Source: Triplophysa rosa
Taxonomy: Eukaryota > Chordata > Actinopteri > Cypriniformes > Nemacheilidae
Assembly (NCBI RefSeq): GCF_024868665.1
Contig: NC_079891.1
Coordinates: forward strand, 35,169,822-35,233,821
Length of the DNA: 64,000 nt
Reading direction: 5' to 3'
The position numbers and the translations under genes were made by a program. The notes under the pieces were generated by a model, which saw only the letters and a program-made list of their open reading frames with translations, was not told where the DNA came from and ran no database searches. The stretch's first letter is position 1. Each line of letters starts with the position of its first letter. Shown here piece by piece: positions 54,546 to 64,000 of this stretch.

Positions 54546-54990
54546 CTCTGTGTATTAAACACAATCTAATTCATTTTATTTTATTTAATAAATACATAAC
54601 ACGAGCGAGCTGCACATGATCAGCTGACTGGTAAGAGCTGTCTAATAAAATCCGCCTGATCAGAATTTATACTCAGAGACTCAAGTCTCACCTCGAAATA
54701 TTTTAATAATTATAATGATTATTAATATTTAGTATAATAAATAATACAGGACGTGTCCATTTGTGATGGCTGTTTAATCGGTCGTTATTTCGTTTTCTTC
54801 AGGCGTTGCGACAAGCGCTGTTTTTTCCAGTTTAAGGTCTTTCGTGTCGCCGTCAGCGGCGCGTTATTTCTGACGTCGAAGCGTAGTTGTCTGTACCATG
54901 CGCCGCTGTTTATTATCTTGTTTTGATGATAACATTGTGCGTTTATGTCTTTTTTCACATTGACTTTTTTGATCATTTAGTTCTGCTGTG
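54364..54990. promoter_or_regulatory. Bidirectional bbln/surf2 promoter interval
   Basis: 627 bp between divergent start codons. It contains a (TA)n run at 54518-54538 and, near surf2, CpG-containing sequence (54830-54880, GTCAGCGGCGCG). No TATA box could be assigned with confidence. Confidence 0.5.
54518..54538. repeat. (TA)n microsatellite
   Basis: Ten TA units in the bbln/surf2 divergent promoter interval. Confidence 0.9.
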
Positions 54991-57980
<2,990 letters not shown>

Positions 57981-57981
57981 T

Positions 57982-57987
57982 AATAAA
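57982..57987 (+). terminator. surf2: surf2 polyadenylation signal next to stop codon
   Basis: AATAAA starts two bases after the surf2 TGA; T- and GT-rich sequence follows at 57991-58035. No other canonical signal lies close by. Confidence 0.6.
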
Positions 57988-58919
57988 GTTTCTATCTTGT
58001 TGCAAAAGTCTGATCTCTATCTCTTTGTTAGTTTGAGGAATTAGATTTGATGATGTGAAAAGAGCTTTTAACTGAAAAATGAATATTTTTGAGATTTCTC
58101 AGATTTAAAGACACCATACCACTGAAGTCAGAATCCAGGAGCAGTATGTTTTCTCTGTAGTGACCTTGTCTGGGATGATATAAAATGTGACTCGAGGTCT
58201 GTTTATTGTAAGCGCCGCTGTAATAATGGTAAGTGCTGCTTTAGAGAAATGACAGATCTGTCTTTCAAATAGCAAACAGACGTAACCGTGATCTAGACAC
58301 ATTTGTAACATCTTATTTCTGCAAGTTGTTGCCTTACAGACGACTTGAGTCGAGTCAGAATTCAGCAACAGGAAATGATTTGGATTCCTGTCTTTTAGTC
58401 TTTTCTGTGTGATCTACCTCCTCTGGTCTGGAAGGTTATAAAATACATTGTTATTCTGAGCAGAAAAAAATATTGTGATCTTTACGGTATATGTGGAGTT
58501 TTACCAAAATTTCTCCCAAATTCCCCAAAAATAAAATACAAACTGGCTGTATATGGAGGATAAAAATAAGTGTCCTAAAACCTGTCGGAAAGTGTTCACA
58601 AACACAATTTCTCTGTGATGTCATTCCACTAAAAATGTACCATACTTACTGTATTTACTTTAATTAAAGACACATAAAAGTGCAGAATAGCCTGCTGACA
58701 ACCTAAGGTGGGCTGGTTTTAACAGATCTCCCAACCTGGTTATGAATAGTTTAGAAGTTGAGAATGTTTAGCTGGTTAGGCTTGTGTCAGCAGCAGGACT
58801 CCTCTGATTAAATGAGACATACAGTATGGCTTATACCATTATAAACTTTCTTTTGTAAGTTCAACTGTGAAATTCAAGAACTCATATCATACAGAACGCA
58901 CTTTCTGTACAAGTTCTTT

Positions 58920-59362
58920 CCCTTAAAATGATACGTCACCCAAAAATGAAAATTCTGTCATCATTTCCTCACCTTCAAGTTGTTCCAAATCTGTATAAAT
59001 GTCTTTGTTCTGATGAACACAGAGAAAGATATTTGGAAGAATGCTTATAACCAAACAGATCTCGACACCCATTGACTCCTGTAGTAGGAAAAAATACTTT
59101 ATCATTTTTTTGTTCTGTTTTACACAAAAGAAGATATTTTGAAGAATGTAGGACAGCAAACAGTTCTGGGACACTTTTGGCTACCACTGTTTTTTTCCTA
59201 CTATGGTAGTCAATAGGTGTTGAGATCTGTTTGGTTATAAGCATTCTTACAAATATTTTTCTCTGTGTTCATCAGAACAAAGAAGTTTATACACATTTGG
59301 AACAACTTGAGTGTGAGTAAATGATGACAGAATTTTCATTTTTGGGTGAAGTATCCCTTTAA
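58920..59362. mobile_element. Palindromic MITE copy 6
   Basis: Arms with CACCCAAAAATGAAAATTC and complement; between surf2 and surf4. Confidence 0.85.
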
Positions 59363-59377
59363 GGTTCACTTACAGTA

Positions 59378-59549
59378 GGCTTCACGTGCTCTTGGAAAGT
59401 CTATAATTCCCACTTCAACTCGGAAATAATTTATGGAACGGTGCTCTTTTATTGTTAGCAGATACTTGTAATGTTTTAAGGCTGCTAAATCCACACGTTA
59501 CTTCCAGGTTGAAGTGGGAAATATAGAATTTCCAAGAGCACGTGAAGGC
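59378..59549. repeat. Long near-perfect inverted repeat upstream of surf4
   Basis: Arms of about 50 bp (59378-59430 and 59498-59549) share GCTTCACGTGCTCTTGGAAA with few mismatches and a spacer of about 67 bp. Probably a small MITE; carries a CACGTG E-box in each arm. Confidence 0.8.
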
Positions 59550-59649
59550 AGCATGAATAAAGTACGTGTTTTGTGTGTGTGTTCATTCAAATAATTTATT
59601 ATTAGTGTGAACTCTGTCGCCTTTAAAATCCATCGCTTCTTTTCACTCT

Positions 59650-59811
59650 CTTGAGTACGCGTGGCAAAGGGCGCGCGGGGGGCGGGACTTTCGTTTCGCC
59701 GCGCTGCATTGTGGGACGGTGGAGGCCTCGACAGGCAGCGATACTTCTGTGTTTGTTTATATCTATATTTATTTTAGTGTTCTTTGAGTTATATCGTTAT
59801 AACAGCGCGCG
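59650..59811 (+). promoter_or_regulatory. surf4: surf4 promoter / 5' UTR, CpG-rich
   Basis: The only clearly CpG-rich stretch near surf4: a GC box (GGGGGGCGGGAC, 59678-59689) and GCATTGTGGGA (59706-59716), without a TATA box. This is typical of a housekeeping start. The TSS is inferred. Confidence 0.55.
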
Positions 59812-63838
<4,027 letters not shown>

Positions 63839-64000
63839 GTGAGTTCACAGGAGTTCTTATGTTTGATCTTGTTCAGACTATTAAAACTTTGCCTAGATTA
63901 CATCTCAATGAAATGCATGATGTGATGAGTGTACTGCTTTTCCGCTTAAACTCAACTCAATTTCATTATTTTAATTTAGAACATACTCCCGGTGTGTTTT

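Overview
The window is vertebrate nuclear DNA, almost certainly from a cyprinid-type teleost. The evidence is spliced vertebrate genes, tRNA-headed fish SINEs, a fish DIRS retroelement, a fish L2 LINE remnant, many palindromic MITEs and very dense CA/GA microsatellites. A run of Ns (1768-2218) and a 47-base poly-G run show it is a draft assembly. No bacterial or phage-like content is seen.

Layout. (1) About 1-42992, minus strand: the 5' two thirds of a dynamin-1 gene (dnm1). Sixteen coding exons are resolved, including the alternative exons 10a and 10b and a 12-nt microexon. They encode about 557 residues: the GTPase domain, the middle/stalk and the start of the PH domain. The rest of PH, the GED and the proline-rich tail are not found and should lie beyond coordinate 1. 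(2) On the plus strand, antisense inside the last dnm1 intron in the window, lies a mir-199 hairpin. It is present twice because a ~1.1 kb block is repeated almost perfectly 4205 bp downstream; one copy abuts the N gap and the other abuts the poly-G run, so a false duplication is likely. (3) 45509-51109, plus: ciz1, 13 coding exons, 674 aa. (4) 53872-54363, minus: bbln (C9orf16/bublin), two exons, 103 aa. (5) 54991-57980, plus: surf2, six exons, 247 aa. (6) 59812 to the right edge, plus: the first four coding exons of surf4. The gene content matches human 9q34 (DNM1, CIZ1, BBLN, SURF2, SURF4).

Between and inside genes, most sequence is repeats. These include a DIRS element with its diagnostic internal complementary region (13940-16674), a four-level nest of DNA transposons (18054-21120) containing a Harbinger insertion with a TTA target duplication, hAT-type elements with 8-bp target duplications, an L2 3' end, two SINEs, seven palindromic MITEs, a 1.5 kb TG minisatellite and a 0.9 kb GA tract.

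The most interesting regulation is in dnm1 splicing. Exons 10a and 10b have lengths that make double inclusion or skipping frameshift. Each is preceded on the transcript by a long CU repeat. The upstream exon uses a GC donor, and two 3' splice sites carry UG repeats instead of a pyrimidine tract. I found no evidence for a wholly new enzymatic or defence system. All exon borders were inferred by reading splice sites and family conservation by eye.
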